A DNA stretch of 64,000 nucleotides from Paenibacillus endoradicis (GCF_024721975.1 NZ_JANQBB010000005.1:124001-188000), one strand, 5' to 3'; counted from the first letter of the stretch, positions 1 to 9,034 are shown. Numbers and translations are program-made. Notes: generated from the sequence alone by a model not told the origin.

Positions 1-746
1 GTTCTGATTTCGGTGGGATTCTACTTGTACTGCAAGATGTATCGGCAATTAGACGTCTAGAGCGAATGCGAAGTGAATTTGTTGCTAACGTATCTCATGA
101 GTTGAAAACACCAATCGCGGCAGTGAAAGGATTTGCAGAGACATTGCTTGGTGGCGTTGTGAAAGATGAAGAAACGACGCGATCTTTCTTGCAAATTATT
201 TATGATGAGAGTGAACGATTAAATCGACTAATCGGTGATATTTTAGAATTATCCAAAATAGAGTCTAGGCGTGCTCCATTAATGCTAACACCAGTAGATA
301 TTAATGAATTTATGTCAAATACGATTGCCATTCTTGAAGTAAGTGCTATGCGTAAAAATATTCACATTGATATGACTTCACCAGAAGAATTTTATATGGA
401 AGCAGATGAAGATCGACTTCGTCAAATTCTAGTTAATTTATTGAGTAACGCCATAAATTACACACCAGAAGGTGGTACGATTACAATCGTCATATCTGAG
501 TCGAAAGATGAAAACATTGTAATTTCTATCTCAGATACGGGAATTGGTATTCCTGAGAAAGATCTTCCACGTATTTTTGAGCGATTCTATCGTGTTGATA
601 AAGCTCGTTCACGTATTTCTGGAGGAACAGGTCTTGGATTATCAATCGTGAAGCATCTCGTTGAATTGCATAAAGGAACAATATGTGTAACGAGTACCGT
701 TGGAGTTGGTACTAAATTTACGATTGAATTACCAAGCATACAATAA
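1..746 (+). CDS. phoR: PhoR-type sensor histidine kinase (5' truncated)
   Basis: This is the C-terminal part of a membrane sensor kinase; the reading frame is open to the window edge, so the true start lies upstream. Visible parts are the end of a PAS/linker (LVLQDVSAIRRLERMRSEF), the HisKA H-box SHELKTPIAAVKGFAE with the phospho-accepting His, an N-box (NLLSNAINYTPEGG), and the G1/G2 ATP-binding boxes DTGIGIP and GGTGLGLSIVKHL. The H-box and N-box match the PhoR/WalK group. The neighbouring regulator gene, pst operon and PhoU make a phosphate-starvation role likely. In Bacillus the order is phoP-phoR; here a regulator gene follows the kinase, so the cognate phoP may instead lie upstream of the window. 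Confidence 0.9.
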   Translation, partial: SDFGGILLVLQDVSAIRRLERMRSEFVANVSHELKTPIAAVKGFAETLLGGVVKDEETTRSFLQIIYDESERLNRLIGDILELSKIESRRAPLMLTPVDINEFMSNTIAILEVSAMRKNIHIDMTSPEEFYMEADEDRLRQILVNLLSNAINYTPEGGTITIVISESKDENIVISISDTGIGIPEKDLPRIFERFYRVDKARSRISGGTGLGLSIVKHLVELHKGTICVTSTVGVGTKFTIELPSIQ

Positions 747-751
747 TTATA

Positions 752-779
752 TTTACCTAACTTTTATATTAATGTTACA
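752..779 (+). promoter_or_regulatory. Possible PhoP box upstream of the response-regulator gene
   Basis: Three hexamers resembling the PhoP site TT(A/T/C)A(C/T)A occur at exact 11-bp intervals: TTTACC at 752, TTTATA at 763 and GTTACA at 774. This phasing is that of Bacillus PhoP boxes and suggests autoregulation. The hexamers are imperfect, so this is an inference. Confidence 0.45.
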
Positions 780-838
780 CTATTAATATGAAATAATGCA
801 TGCGACTCAATGTACGTGTAGCTTTTGGAGGTAGGAAC

Positions 839-1561
839 ATGTCGAATAAGATATTAGTTATCGAAGATGAACCGACATTATCAAGATTGTTATCTTATAA
901 TTTAATACAAGAAGGCTATGATACAACCGTGATTGATCATGGTGGTGATGGTCTGCAAGCTGCGTTGCAAGGGAATTTTGATTTAATTATTCTTGATATT
1001 ATGCTTCCAGGTATGAATGGTTTTGAAATTTTGAATCGACTGCATCAGAACAATGTGCGTACTCCAGTTGTAATTCTTACAGCTCGTAATGCTGAAGAAG
1101 AGGTAGTACAAGGATTGAAACATGGTGCAGACGATTATATAACGAAACCATTTGGCGTTGCGGAACTGCTTGCACGTGTATCAGCAGTTTTACGGAGAAC
1201 ACAAAACGAGGACCCCAAACCACTTTTGTCTAATGAGAAAGTGATACAAGCAGGGGAACTGTCCATCTACCCAGAAAAGTATGAAGTCAACGTACAGGGG
1301 CAACCTATTTCACTAAGACCGAAAGAATTTGAAGTGTTATTGTATCTTGTTCAACGTCCAGGTATGGTAATAAGTCGTGACGATCTCATGAATGTCGTAT
1401 GGGGCTTCGATTACATTGGTGGACAGCGTACAGTAGATGTACATGTAAGTTCTTTACGTAAAAAGCTAGAACTTGAGCAGCAATCTGTAAGAATTGAATC
1501 TATCCGTGGCGTCGGATATAAACTTGTGATGCCGAAGAAGCTTGTGCAGTCCTTGAAGTAG
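839..1561 (+). CDS. phoP: OmpR/PhoB-family response regulator, PhoP-like
   Basis: A two-component DNA-binding response regulator of about 240 residues. The receiver domain has the acidic pair ED, the phospho-acceptor Asp in LIILDIMLPG and the conserved Lys in ITKPFG. A C-terminal winged helix (LRPKEFEVLLYLVQRPG ... VDVHVSSLRKKL) follows. The start is the ATG at 839 behind GGAGG; an in-frame ATG at 800 has no ribosome site and adds a non-conserved tail. It follows the PhoR-like kinase after a 92-bp gap that holds a possible PhoP box. Best call is PhoP controlling the pst operon; a second, distinct Pho regulator cannot be excluded. Confidence 0.85.
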   Translation: MSNKILVIEDEPTLSRLLSYNLIQEGYDTTVIDHGGDGLQAALQGNFDLIILDIMLPGMNGFEILNRLHQNNVRTPVVILTARNAEEEVVQGLKHGADDYITKPFGVAELLARVSAVLRRTQNEDPKPLLSNEKVIQAGELSIYPEKYEVNVQGQPISLRPKEFEVLLYLVQRPGMVISRDDLMNVVWGFDYIGGQRTVDVHVSSLRKKLELEQQSVRIESIRGVGYKLVMPKKLVQSLK

Positions 1562-1585
1562 GATGCATCAAGCTTCTTCTTTTTT
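1535..1585 (+). terminator. Intrinsic terminator overlapping the phoP 3' end
   Basis: The arm AAGAAGCTTG at 1535-1544 lies inside the coding region and pairs with CAAGCTTCTT at 1569-1578. The T-rich tract CTTTTTT follows. Confidence 0.7.
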
Positions 1586-1589
1586 GATC

Positions 1590-1734
1590 GATTGTGATCA
1601 CGATGATTAAGCTAACGAAGGTTATTCGACATCGAATATGCCATTCATCGTTTGCTCCAGTGCTCATGTACCAACCACGTACATTCCGCGCTTCGCTTCA
1701 CTGGCTTTATGTCATCTTCTCGGTGCTGACAACC
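1590..1734 (+). repeat. Family-1 dispersed repeat, full-type copy
   Basis: Intergenic copy of the long repeat, running GATCACGATGATTAAGCTAACG, CGAATATGCCATTCATCG, CATGTACCAACCACGTACA and CATCTTCTCGGTGCTGAC in order. Closely related copies lie at 9035 and 56790. It sits directly downstream of the phoP terminator and no open reading frame is conserved in it. Confidence 0.8.
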
Positions 1735-2163
1735 GATCATGCTTCGAAGTTTTGTAGAGTTTTGTAAGTGGTATCAGGGAAGTGGGGCTGCTTTTGAACT
1801 TTCCTTAGGAATGTTCAAAAGATTCGCATACTTCGTATGCTGATCATGCTTCGAGGTTTTGTAGAGCTTTGTAAGTGGTATCAGGGAAGTGATGCTGCTT
1901 TTGAACTTTCCTTAGGAATGTTCAAAAGATTCGCATACTTCGTATGCTGATCATGCTTCGAGGTTTTGTAGAGCTTTGTAAGAGGTATCAGGGAAGTGAT
2001 GCTGCTTTTGAACTTTCCCTAGGAATGTTCAAAGATTCGCCTACTTCGTATGCTAATTGTGCTTCGAGGTTTTGTAGAGCTTTGTAAGTGGTATCAGGGA
2101 AGTGATGCTGTTATTGAACTTTCCTTTGGAATGTTCAAAGATTTGCCTACTTCGTGAGCGGAC
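1735..2163 (+). repeat. Four tandem copies of a 107-bp unit
   Basis: Units begin with GATCATGCTTCG at 1735, 1842 and 1949, and a diverged fourth starts near 2055. The spacing is 107, 107 and 106 bp. Each contains the hairpin GAACTTTCCTTAGGAATGTTC, which relates the unit to the dispersed family-1 element. No coding potential was seen. Confidence 0.85.
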
Positions 2164-2216
2164 AGGAGTATGTTCGAAGACAAAGAATGATATTTGTTTA
2201 CTGAGGAGTGATTATT

Positions 2217-2735
2217 ATTAAAGTTCGTCTTACTCCCTTTAGCGATAAATGGGCTCAAATGTTTCAAGATGAGGTCAATAATTTGAAAGCTATTTTTGAA
2301 GAACTAATAATTAATTTTGAACATTTCGGTAGTACGTCTGTTCCTGGTATGAAGGCTAAGCCTGTAATTGATATGATGTGTATCGTTAATGAAATTTCAA
2401 TAGTTGATTCCTTTAATGAGAAGATGAATGCTCTAGGGTACGATATTGCTGGAGAATGGGGCATTGATAGAAGAAGGTTATTTCGAAAAGGCGGAGATAA
2501 TCGAACCCATCATATTCACTTTTATCAATTCAACAATCCTCAAATTGAACGACATTTGGTATTTCGAGATTATCTACGCAGCCATCCAGAAGAAGTGGCT
2601 AGATACAGCCAATTTAAAGAAGAAATAGCTCGACAATTTGAAAATACGAGCGGGTATAGTCCAGCGAAAAAAGCATTTGTAACTGAAATGGAACAACTAG
2701 CATTCATTTGGTTCACCGAAAAACCGACAAATTAA
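2217..2735 (+). CDS. GrpB/UPF0157-family nucleotidyltransferase-fold protein
   Basis: A protein of about 172 residues of the GrpB family, which has a nucleotidyltransferase-like fold and no settled substrate. Recognisable blocks are PFSDKWAQMFQDE, the family hallmark HFGSTSVPGMKAKPVIDMM (GSTSVPG loop and Asp pair), and HIHFYQ with FRDYLRSHP near the C-terminus. The in-frame GTG at 2208 overlaps the ribosome site GAGGAG (2203-2208), and no ATG lies near. The likely start is therefore an ATT codon at 2217 (or 2214), giving the expected N-terminus KVRLTPFSDKW. It is monocistronic and shares a bidirectional terminator with the convergent AraC gene. Confidence 0.8.
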   Translation: MKVRLTPFSDKWAQMFQDEVNNLKAIFEELIINFEHFGSTSVPGMKAKPVIDMMCIVNEISIVDSFNEKMNALGYDIAGEWGIDRRRLFRKGGDNRTHHIHFYQFNNPQIERHLVFRDYLRSHPEEVARYSQFKEEIARQFENTSGYSPAKKAFVTEMEQLAFIWFTEKPTN

Positions 2736-2776
2736 ATCAAATGCAATGCTACTCAAACGCTCCCTTACAGAAAATT

Positions 2777-2815
2777 AAAAAGCAGATGCTACGAATTCGT
2801 AGCATCTGCTTTTTT
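2777..2815. terminator. Bidirectional terminator
   Basis: A nearly perfect palindrome with arms AGCAGATGCTACG and CGTAGCATCTGCT, flanked by A and T tracts. It can end both the GrpB-like gene and the convergent AraC gene. Confidence 0.9.
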
Positions 2816-2823
2816 GTTTGATT

Positions 2824-3705
2824 TTATTCGCTTTGATGGTCGGGTTTCCATTGCAACATCTTTTTCTGATATTGCTTGGGTGAGCAATCATTATGTTTTT
2901 TGAACATTTTATAAAAATGAGCCATGTTAGGCATTCCTATTTTTTCACCGATTTCAGTAATACTTATATCTTTTGTAAGCAGTAGTCGTTCGGCACGTTT
3001 CACTTTTCTATAATTCACATACTCGGTAAATGAAAAGCCTATCGATTTTTTGAAGTATTTTACGAAGTAGTAGTAGCTCATATTGGCGATTCTACACACT
3101 TCTTCTACTTGAATGCGATCAGTAAGATGTTCCTCAACATAATCGAGAACCGGTTTCAATCTTACTTTATCGAATGAATCTTGCTCGGCAAGTACTTTCT
3201 TGTGATCATTGCGTAACAAGATTAATAAGATCTGCTTTATGAGAATACTAACAGCTATTTCATACCCTCTTTGACGAGTAGTTGCTTCATTCAGTATTTT
3301 ACTAATGCAGTTTGCAGTTTCTTGTTTTACTGCTTCATTTTCATGGAAGATGTAATTGGCTTGACTTAATGGCACATGTGTTTCTGAGAAATATCGCATA
3401 TATGAAATCGAACCTTGATCGAAGAAATGCTCAAGATCAAACTGCACGACAATATAATCAAGATCTTCTGAGCAGTAATCACGATGAAGTTCGGATGTAC
3501 CAATAATACATACATCTCCAGCTTTCAAGATCATACTTTCTGCTTCCATATACATTTCTAATTGTCCATTCAATATTAAGAGTAATTCGAGTTGTTTATG
3601 GTGATGCCAATCAGTCCGAGTATTATGCTCACGGTGAGTCTGAAATACTTTAATACTTAAAAGAGGGTTATCATATGATACTCGCTCATTAACTGCCTCC
3701 AACAT
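2824..3705 (-). CDS. AraC-family regulator with N-terminal cupin domain
   Basis: A regulator of about 293 residues. The N-terminal half is a cupin-like effector domain (TDWHHHKQLELLLILNGQLE, then LKAGDVCIIGTSELH). The C-terminal ~100 residues hold the two helix-turn-helix motifs of AraC (VEEVCRIANMSYYYFVKYFK and ITEIGEKIGMPNMAHFYKMF). Such proteins usually control sugar-use genes in Paenibacillus, but no target is adjacent. The start is the ATG at 3705 behind AAGGAG; the GTG at 3711 overlaps that site. Its leader carries two copies of the family-2 hairpin repeat. Confidence 0.9.
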   Translation of the reverse strand: MLEAVNERVSYDNPLLSIKVFQTHREHNTRTDWHHHKQLELLLILNGQLEMYMEAESMILKAGDVCIIGTSELHRDYCSEDLDYIVVQFDLEHFFDQGSISYMRYFSETHVPLSQANYIFHENEAVKQETANCISKILNEATTRQRGYEIAVSILIKQILLILLRNDHKKVLAEQDSFDKVRLKPVLDYVEEHLTDRIQVEEVCRIANMSYYYFVKYFKKSIGFSFTEYVNYRKVKRAERLLLTKDISITEIGEKIGMPNMAHFYKMFKKHNDCSPKQYQKKMLQWKPDHQSE

Positions 3706-3710
3706 AACCA

Positions 3711-3829
3711 CTCCTTAAACTTTTCGTTACTTTACAGGCTGCTTCAATGTAAGAAAAGTACATCGTAAGCATAGGGTTAAACTTTTCATTAACATCTCTT
3801 CTATACTTCTCGCAAATGAAAAGTACATC
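3711..3829 (-). repeat. Two family-2 hairpin repeats in the araC leader
   Basis: On the minus strand the proximal copy (3711-3765) runs GATGTACTTTTC ... TAACGAAAAGTTTAAGGAG and ends at the Shine-Dalgarno site. The distal copy (3780-3829) runs GATGTACTTTTCATT ... TTAATGAAAAGTTT. Arms pair as ACTTTTC/GAAAAGT and ACTTTTCATT/AATGAAAAGT. Beyond these the stretch to 4009 is A+T-rich and shows nothing else I can support. Confidence 0.75.
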
Positions 3830-4009
3830 AAAAGCCTAACTTAACTATCCTCATTATATAACTCATCAACCACATAGCAATACAAAAGTAATTGGAATTA
3901 CGATTAAAAATCTATAAATTTAATAATAATTTTACAAACCTTTGCATGTACGCTAACGCTTCTCCTCTATAGTAATCTTGTAATGATTGGATAAGAAGGA
4001 GATGAAGTG

Positions 4010-5143
4010 ATGCAGGCAGTGTCAGTAAAGGCAGTGAATCCGGTATTAAGTGGGATGTCTCAATTTCAACAAGAGGATCAACTATTATTAAATGTTATCT
4101 CCAAAACACCTTGTATATCACCAGATATGAATTGCGAGCAAACGTTAGCAATATTCCGTAATAATCCAGAGCATGAGTGCGTCGTTATTGTAGATGGATT
4201 AAGTAGACCTAAAGGTTTAATGATGCGCAATGAATTGTTTAGACGTTTAAGTCAACGTTTTAGTGCTGATTTGTTCAGTGAAAAACCAATTGAGAAACTA
4301 GCAGATAAAGAACCTTTAATAGTAGATAGAAGAGAATCACCTAGTTATATTATTGAGATGGCATTGAGTCGCAAAGGTGATCGTCTATACGATTGTGTAA
4401 TCGTAACTGATGGTCAAATCGTCGACGGAGTGTTAACAATGTCTAGCTTACTTCAGTTGTCTAACGACCTGCAACGAAAGTTAAAGGAAGAACAACAATA
4501 TTTGATCTATTCCTCGCAAGAAAGAATTAAGCGAATTGTTAACGAGATTATTAATGTGGGACAAGCGGCAAAAAGTAGTGGTGAGAAATCCGATGAAATG
4601 GTTAATTTCACATTGGAAGGCAAAACAATGCTGCACAAGTTAACAAACACTTTAGAAATTATCAGCTTAAATGCTAGAAAGCAACAATCACAAATTACAG
4701 AGCTACAAGGCAGTGTTAATGATATTAAGAAAATTACTTCCATCGTTCATGAACTGTCAGATCAAAGTAATTTGTTAGCGATCAATGCTACGATCGAAGC
4801 GGCTAGAGCCGGAGAACACGGTAGAGCATTTACAGTGGTAGCACAGGAGGTAATGAATTTAGCTGGACAAACAAAGCAATCTGCTGCACGAATATCTCAT
4901 TCTGTTGAAAAGATTGTTGATGTTGTGAGAGGTACTGTGGAAATTACTGATGAAGGATTACAAATAGGTTTACAAAGTGACAAGCTAATTTCAGATACAG
5001 AATCGATATTTTTGACATTATTCAAAATGGTAGCAGAGAACAAAAATAACTTGCAACTTATTGGAGAACAAGCCCTTCATGCCAATGATCAAGCTAATAA
5101 AACGGTAAATGAGTTGAAAAAGCTCAATGAGATGAATATGTAA
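4010..5143 (+). CDS. Soluble methyl-accepting-type signalling protein with CBS-like N-terminus
   Basis: A protein of about 377 residues without membrane segments. Residues ~25-145 look like a CBS pair ([20 protein letters not shown], then [20 protein letters not shown]). The C-terminal part is the cytoplasmic signalling domain of chemoreceptors, with the hairpin-tip motif [20 protein letters not shown] and VVAQEV. It could pass an internal nucleotide or energy signal to CheA/CheW, but the ligand is unknown. ATG 4010 sits 8 nt from AAGGAG; GTG 4007 is an alternative. It stands directly before pstS, separated by the PhoP box; whether it shares phosphate control is unclear. Confidence 0.8.
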   Translation: MQAVSVKAVNPVLSGMSQFQQEDQLLLNVISKTPCISPDMNCEQTLAIFRNNPEHECVVIVDGLSRPKGLMMRNELFRRLSQRFSADLFSEKPIEKLADKEPLIVDRRESPSYIIEMALSRKGDRLYDCVIVTDGQIVDGVLTMSSLLQLSNDLQRKLKEEQQYLIYSSQERIKRIVNEIINVGQAAKSSGEKSDEMVNFTLEGKTMLHKLTNTLEIISLNARKQQSQITELQGSVNDIKKITSIVHELSDQSNLLAINATIEAARAGEHGRAFTVVAQEVMNLAGQTKQSAARISHSVEKIVDVVRGTVEITDEGLQIGLQSDKLISDTESIFLTLFKMVAENKNNLQLIGEQALHANDQANKTVNELKKLNEMNM

Positions 5144-5170
5144 ACATTGCAATGATGTTTGTGAAAATAT

Positions 5171-5220
5171 TTTACATAGTGTTTACATTATAAAAATACG
5201 AGATTAACAATCTATTAGTA
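5171..5220 (+). promoter_or_regulatory. PhoP box upstream of pstS
   Basis: TTTACA at 5171 and TTTACA at 5182 are perfect hexamers separated by 5 bp. The same 11-bp phase continues with a degenerate site at 5193, TTAACA at 5204 and TTAGTA at 5215. Direct repeats of TT(A/T/C)A(C/T)A with this spacing are the known PhoP~P binding pattern of Bacillus pst and pho promoters. Confidence 0.8.
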
Positions 5221-5293
5221 ATATTAAACCTGTAAGCAATAATACATGAAAAGCTTAAACAAAGAGGGAAACTAAAACTGAGGAGTGGTTAAG

Positions 5294-6313
5294 TTGATTA
5301 AAAACAACACAATTAAAGGAATCATTACGTTAACAATGGCAGCAATGCTAGTATTCACTGCAGCATGTGGTAATACAAATGAAGGTGCAGCAAATAACAC
5401 AGCTAATAACACAACAAACAATGCAACAGCAGGCAATACTACAAATGAGCCGGTAACTCCGGAAGTTAAGCTTAGCGGTGAAATTAAAATAGATGGTTCT
5501 TCTACTGTATTCCCGATTACAGAAGCTGTATCTGAAGAATTCAACGCTGTTCATAAAGATGTACGTGTTCCAGTAGGTGTTTCTGGTACTGGTGGCGGTA
5601 TGGAACAATTCATTGCTGGTGAAATTGCAATCGTTGATGCATCTCGTCCAATGAAAGATAAAGAAGCAGAAGCTGCTAAAGCTGCTGGTATTGAATATAC
5701 ACAAGTTAAAGTTGCTTATGATGGTCTTTCTGTAGTAGTTAGTAAAGAAAATGATTTCATCGACCACTTGTCTATCGAAGAGTTAACTAAAATCTTCTCT
5801 GTAGAAGGAAATGCTAAAAACTGGTCTGACGTTCGTGCAGGATGGCCAGCTGAACCAATCGTAATCTATAGCCCAGGTGCTGATTCAGGTACTTATGATT
5901 ACTTCGCTGAAGTTGCTCTTAAAGATGTATCAATGAAAACGGATGGAGTTACTTTCTCTGAAGATGACAATACACTTGTAACGGGTGTTGCTGGTACTCC
6001 TAACGGCATTGGTTACTTCGGATTTGCTTACTATGAGGCGAACCAAGATACATTAAAAGTTGTTCCAATCGATAGTGGTAATGGTCCAATCACTCCATCT
6101 TTCGATACAATCAAAGACAATTCATACTCTCCACTTTCTCGTGAACTTTACATCTACGTAAACAACGCTGAAATGGCTCGTCCAGAAGTTGCTGAGTTTA
6201 TGAAATTCTATGTACAAAATGCTGGTGAACTATCTTCCGAGGTTGGTTATGTAGGTCTTCCAGATGAAATGTATGCTGAACAACTTGCAAATGTTGAAGC
6301 ACTTATTAAATAG
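5294..6313 (+). CDS. pstS: Phosphate ABC transporter substrate-binding lipoprotein PstS
   Basis: The extracellular phosphate receptor of the Pst importer. It has a lipoprotein signal ending in the lipobox FTAAC, then an Asn/Thr-rich linker and the PstS fold. Phosphate-contacting segments are IDGSSTVFPITEAV, GVSGTGGGMEQF and SPGADSGTYDYF. The start is probably TTG 5294, 5 nt after AGGAGTGG; the in-frame GTG 5285 overlaps this site. It is first in pstSCAB, behind a PhoP box, and followed by an attenuator hairpin that would favour its higher expression. Confidence 0.95.
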   Translation: MIKNNTIKGIITLTMAAMLVFTAACGNTNEGAANNTANNTTNNATAGNTTNEPVTPEVKLSGEIKIDGSSTVFPITEAVSEEFNAVHKDVRVPVGVSGTGGGMEQFIAGEIAIVDASRPMKDKEAEAAKAAGIEYTQVKVAYDGLSVVVSKENDFIDHLSIEELTKIFSVEGNAKNWSDVRAGWPAEPIVIYSPGADSGTYDYFAEVALKDVSMKTDGVTFSEDDNTLVTGVAGTPNGIGYFGFAYYEANQDTLKVVPIDSGNGPITPSFDTIKDNSYSPLSRELYIYVNNAEMARPEVAEFMKFYVQNAGELSSEVGYVGLPDEMYAEQLANVEALIK

Positions 6314-6345
6314 TAGGTACATTGAGAATTGTAAAAGAGAAAAAT

Positions 6346-6373
6346 GTGGTGTCTCGCGGCATCACTTTTTTTT
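6346..6373 (+). terminator. Attenuator hairpin between pstS and pstC
   Basis: GTGGTG (6346) pairs with CATCAC (6360) around the loop TCTCGCGG, followed by eight T residues. It sits inside the operon, so it probably lets only part of the transcripts reach pstCAB. Confidence 0.7.
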
Positions 6374-6419
6374 CAGGCAATATGTTAAAGAATTGTAAAC
6401 AATAAGGGAGGCAAAGTAA

Positions 6420-7364
6420 ATGCCGAACAAGTCACAGTCAACATTGAGCGCAGATGCTAATGAGTATAGCAATCCATTTAAAAATAGTCGTGTAAGTGTA
6501 ATGAATAAAGTGATGCCTGTACTACTATTTTTATGTGCGATTGTATCCGTTCTAACAACGATAGGCATTGTGATCACGCTATTATCTGAAACAATTAATT
6601 TCTTCAAAATAGTTCCGATTCAAGATTTCCTATTTGGAACAAAATGGTCTGCTCTCATTCAACCACAAAGCTTCGGTATTTTACCGCTACTTACTGGTAC
6701 TTTAATGATTACAACGATTGCAATTGTTGTAGCTTTACCAATTGGATTGGCTAGCGCGATATATTTATCTGAATATGCTCCGGACAAAGTTAGAAGAATT
6801 GTAAAGCCAATACTTGAAGTATTAGCAGGCGTTCCTACCATTGTCTATGGATATTTTGCAATTAGTATTATTACTCCTGTTATACAGTTTATTTTCCCAG
6901 GAGCGGGTGTATACAACGCTTTAAGCGCAGGTATTGCTGTAGGGATTATGATCATTCCGATGATTAGTTCATTAAGCGAAGATGCTATGAGTGCAGTACC
7001 AAGATCATTAAGAGATGGTGCTTACGCATTAGGAGCAACTAGATTTGAAGTAGCATTGAAAATCGTTGTGCCGGCAGCATTTTCTGGTATTGTTTCATCA
7101 GCTGTCCTTGCTTTCTCTAGAGCTTTAGGTGAAACGATGATTGTTTCACTGGCAGCAGGTTCTACACCAACTTTAACCTTTAATCCTTTGGATAGTATCC
7201 AAACGATGACTGCTTACATTGTACAAGTAAGTTTGGGTGATGTAGCGCGTGGAAGTGTAGAGTATGGATCAATCTTTGCAGTAGGTATGACATTATTCGT
7301 CTTTACGTTCTTATTGAATATCCTTGCACAGTACATTTCAAAACGCTTTAGAGAGGAGTACTAA
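6420..7364 (+). CDS. pstC: Phosphate ABC transporter permease PstC
   Basis: An inner-membrane permease of 314 residues with about six hydrophobic helices. It has the ABC-permease EAA region (DAMSAVPRSLRDGAYALGATRFEVALKIV in parts) that docks on PstB. The PstC-typical AGVPTIVYGYFA and SRALGETMIV segments are present. ATG 6420 follows GGGAGG. It is 1 bp from pstA, so translation is probably coupled. Confidence 0.95.
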   Translation: MPNKSQSTLSADANEYSNPFKNSRVSVMNKVMPVLLFLCAIVSVLTTIGIVITLLSETINFFKIVPIQDFLFGTKWSALIQPQSFGILPLLTGTLMITTIAIVVALPIGLASAIYLSEYAPDKVRRIVKPILEVLAGVPTIVYGYFAISIITPVIQFIFPGAGVYNALSAGIAVGIMIIPMISSLSEDAMSAVPRSLRDGAYALGATRFEVALKIVVPAAFSGIVSSAVLAFSRALGETMIVSLAAGSTPTLTFNPLDSIQTMTAYIVQVSLGDVARGSVEYGSIFAVGMTLFVFTFLLNILAQYISKRFREEY

Positions 7365-7365
7365 G

Positions 7366-8241
7366 ATGAATATATTTCAAGATGCGAATCGCCAACAAAT
7401 CGCTAATCGTCGTCTCAAAGATCATTTATTGCACACGTTATTCTTGCTTGCAACATCAGTTGGAATTATTGCTTTAACGGTCCTAATTGTAGATATTATT
7501 ATTGATGGTTGGGCGCATTTATCTCCTGACTTGTTCACTAACTTCCCTTCACGTAAAGCAGAAAATGCTGGAATGAAGTCAGGTTTAATGGGGTCACTTT
7601 ATATATTATTAATTTTGATACCACTATCCTTCGTAATGGGCGTAGGTGCTGCCATTTATCTTGAAGAGTATGCGCCGAAAAACAAGTTTACACGGATGGT
7701 TCAATTAAATATTAGTACTCTAGCTGGTGTTCCATCTATCGTGTACGGTATTTTGGGTCTTGCATTGTTTGTACGTATGTTAGGACTTGAGAAGAGCTTA
7801 ATATCTGGTGCGTTAACGATGACTTTACTAGTACTACCAGTGATTATAGTAGCTTCTCAAGAGGCAATTCGTGCAGTACCACGTTCGAGAAGAGATGCTT
7901 CCTTTGCTTTAGGAGCTACGAAGTGGCAAACTGTATCGCGTTCGGTGTTACCATCATCCATTCCAGGTATATTGACAGGTGTTATTCTAGCTGTTTCTCG
8001 TGCAATCGGTGAAACGGCACCACTAATAATTGTTGGTGCATCTACGTATGTTGCATTTCTACCGCAAAGTCTTACCGATGCATTTACAGCAATGCCAATT
8101 CAAATTTACAACTGGATTTCAAGACCACAAGCAGAATTCAAAGATTTGGGAGCAAGCGCGATTATTATTTTGCTAGCCATACTGATCTTGTTAAATATCT
8201 CGGCTGTTATTATTCGTAACAGATATCAGAAGAAATTTTAA
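7366..8241 (+). CDS. pstA: Phosphate ABC transporter permease PstA
   Basis: The partner permease of PstC, about 291 residues with six predicted membrane helices. The EAA docking loop reads RAVPRSRRDASFALGATKW, and the PstA signature SRAIGETAPLIIVGA follows. The start is ATG 7366 behind AGAGGAG; an in-frame ATG at 7324 lies inside pstC and lacks support. It forms the membrane channel of the Pst system with PstC. Confidence 0.95.
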   Translation: MNIFQDANRQQIANRRLKDHLLHTLFLLATSVGIIALTVLIVDIIIDGWAHLSPDLFTNFPSRKAENAGMKSGLMGSLYILLILIPLSFVMGVGAAIYLEEYAPKNKFTRMVQLNISTLAGVPSIVYGILGLALFVRMLGLEKSLISGALTMTLLVLPVIIVASQEAIRAVPRSRRDASFALGATKWQTVSRSVLPSSIPGILTGVILAVSRAIGETAPLIIVGASTYVAFLPQSLTDAFTAMPIQIYNWISRPQAEFKDLGASAIIILLAILILLNISAVIIRNRYQKKF

Positions 8242-8272
8242 TTAATTACGAACAGAAATGAGGGAATGAGTT

Positions 8273-9028
8273 ATGGCTACTTTAATTGAAGCAAAAGACT
8301 TAGATTTATTTTACACAGATTTTCACGCATTGAAGAAGGTGAATTTAACAATTCCTGACAAAGCAATAACTGCTTTTATTGGACCATCAGGTTGTGGAAA
8401 ATCAACATTACTTCGTACTCTTAATCGTATGAACGATATGATCATAGGTACAAGAATTGAAGGTCAATTAACCATTAGTGGTACAGATATTTATTCTAAT
8501 GAAGTGGACGTAGAGACGCTTCGCAAAAAAGTAGGTATGGTTTTCCAACAGCCAAATCCATTCCCAAAATCAATTTATGATAATATCGCATATGGTCCAC
8601 GTCTTCACGGTACGACTAACAAGAAAGAGTTAGATGAGATTGTAGAAACAAGCTTGAAATCAGCTGCGCTATGGGATGAAGTGAAGGATCACTTGAAACG
8701 TTCAGCGCTATCGATCTCAGGTGGACAACAGCAGCGTTTATGTATTGCACGTGCTTTGGCTGTTAACCCTGATATCTTGTTAATGGATGAAGCTACTTCT
8801 GCTCTTGATCCAATCTCTACACTGAAAATTGAAGAGCTTGTTCAAGATCTTCGCGACAAATATACGATCGTAATGGTTACTCATAATATGCATCAAGCAG
8901 CGCGTGTATCAAATCAAACGGTATTTTTCTTAAATGGCGAAGTTGTTGAGTTCGACGAAACAGAAAAGTTGTTCTCGAATCCGGGGGATAGACGTACCGA
9001 GGACTACATCTCAGGACGCTTCGGCTGA
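8273..9028 (+). CDS. pstB: Phosphate ABC transporter ATPase PstB
   Basis: The cytoplasmic ATPase that powers PstCA, 251 residues. Visible motifs are Walker [10 protein letters not shown], the Q-loop [12 protein letters not shown], the signature [17 protein letters not shown], Walker [14 protein letters not shown] and the switch His in VTHNMHQA. The signature carries an extra Ile (LSISGGQ instead of LSGGQ form), common among PstB proteins. The gene is directly followed by a family-1 repeat that separates it from phoU. Confidence 0.95.
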   Translation: MATLIEAKDLDLFYTDFHALKKVNLTIPDKAITAFIGPSGCGKSTLLRTLNRMNDMIIGTRIEGQLTISGTDIYSNEVDVETLRKKVGMVFQQPNPFPKSIYDNIAYGPRLHGTTNKKELDEIVETSLKSAALWDEVKDHLKRSALSISGGQQQRLCIARALAVNPDILLMDEATSALDPISTLKIEELVQDLRDKYTIVMVTHNMHQAARVSNQTVFFLNGEVVEFDETEKLFSNPGDRRTEDYISGRFG

Positions 9029-9034
9029 TATCGC

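Noticed and set aside
1600..2160. CRISPR-like array
   Set aside because: The repeated unit is 107 bp without unique spacers; it is a plain tandem repeat.
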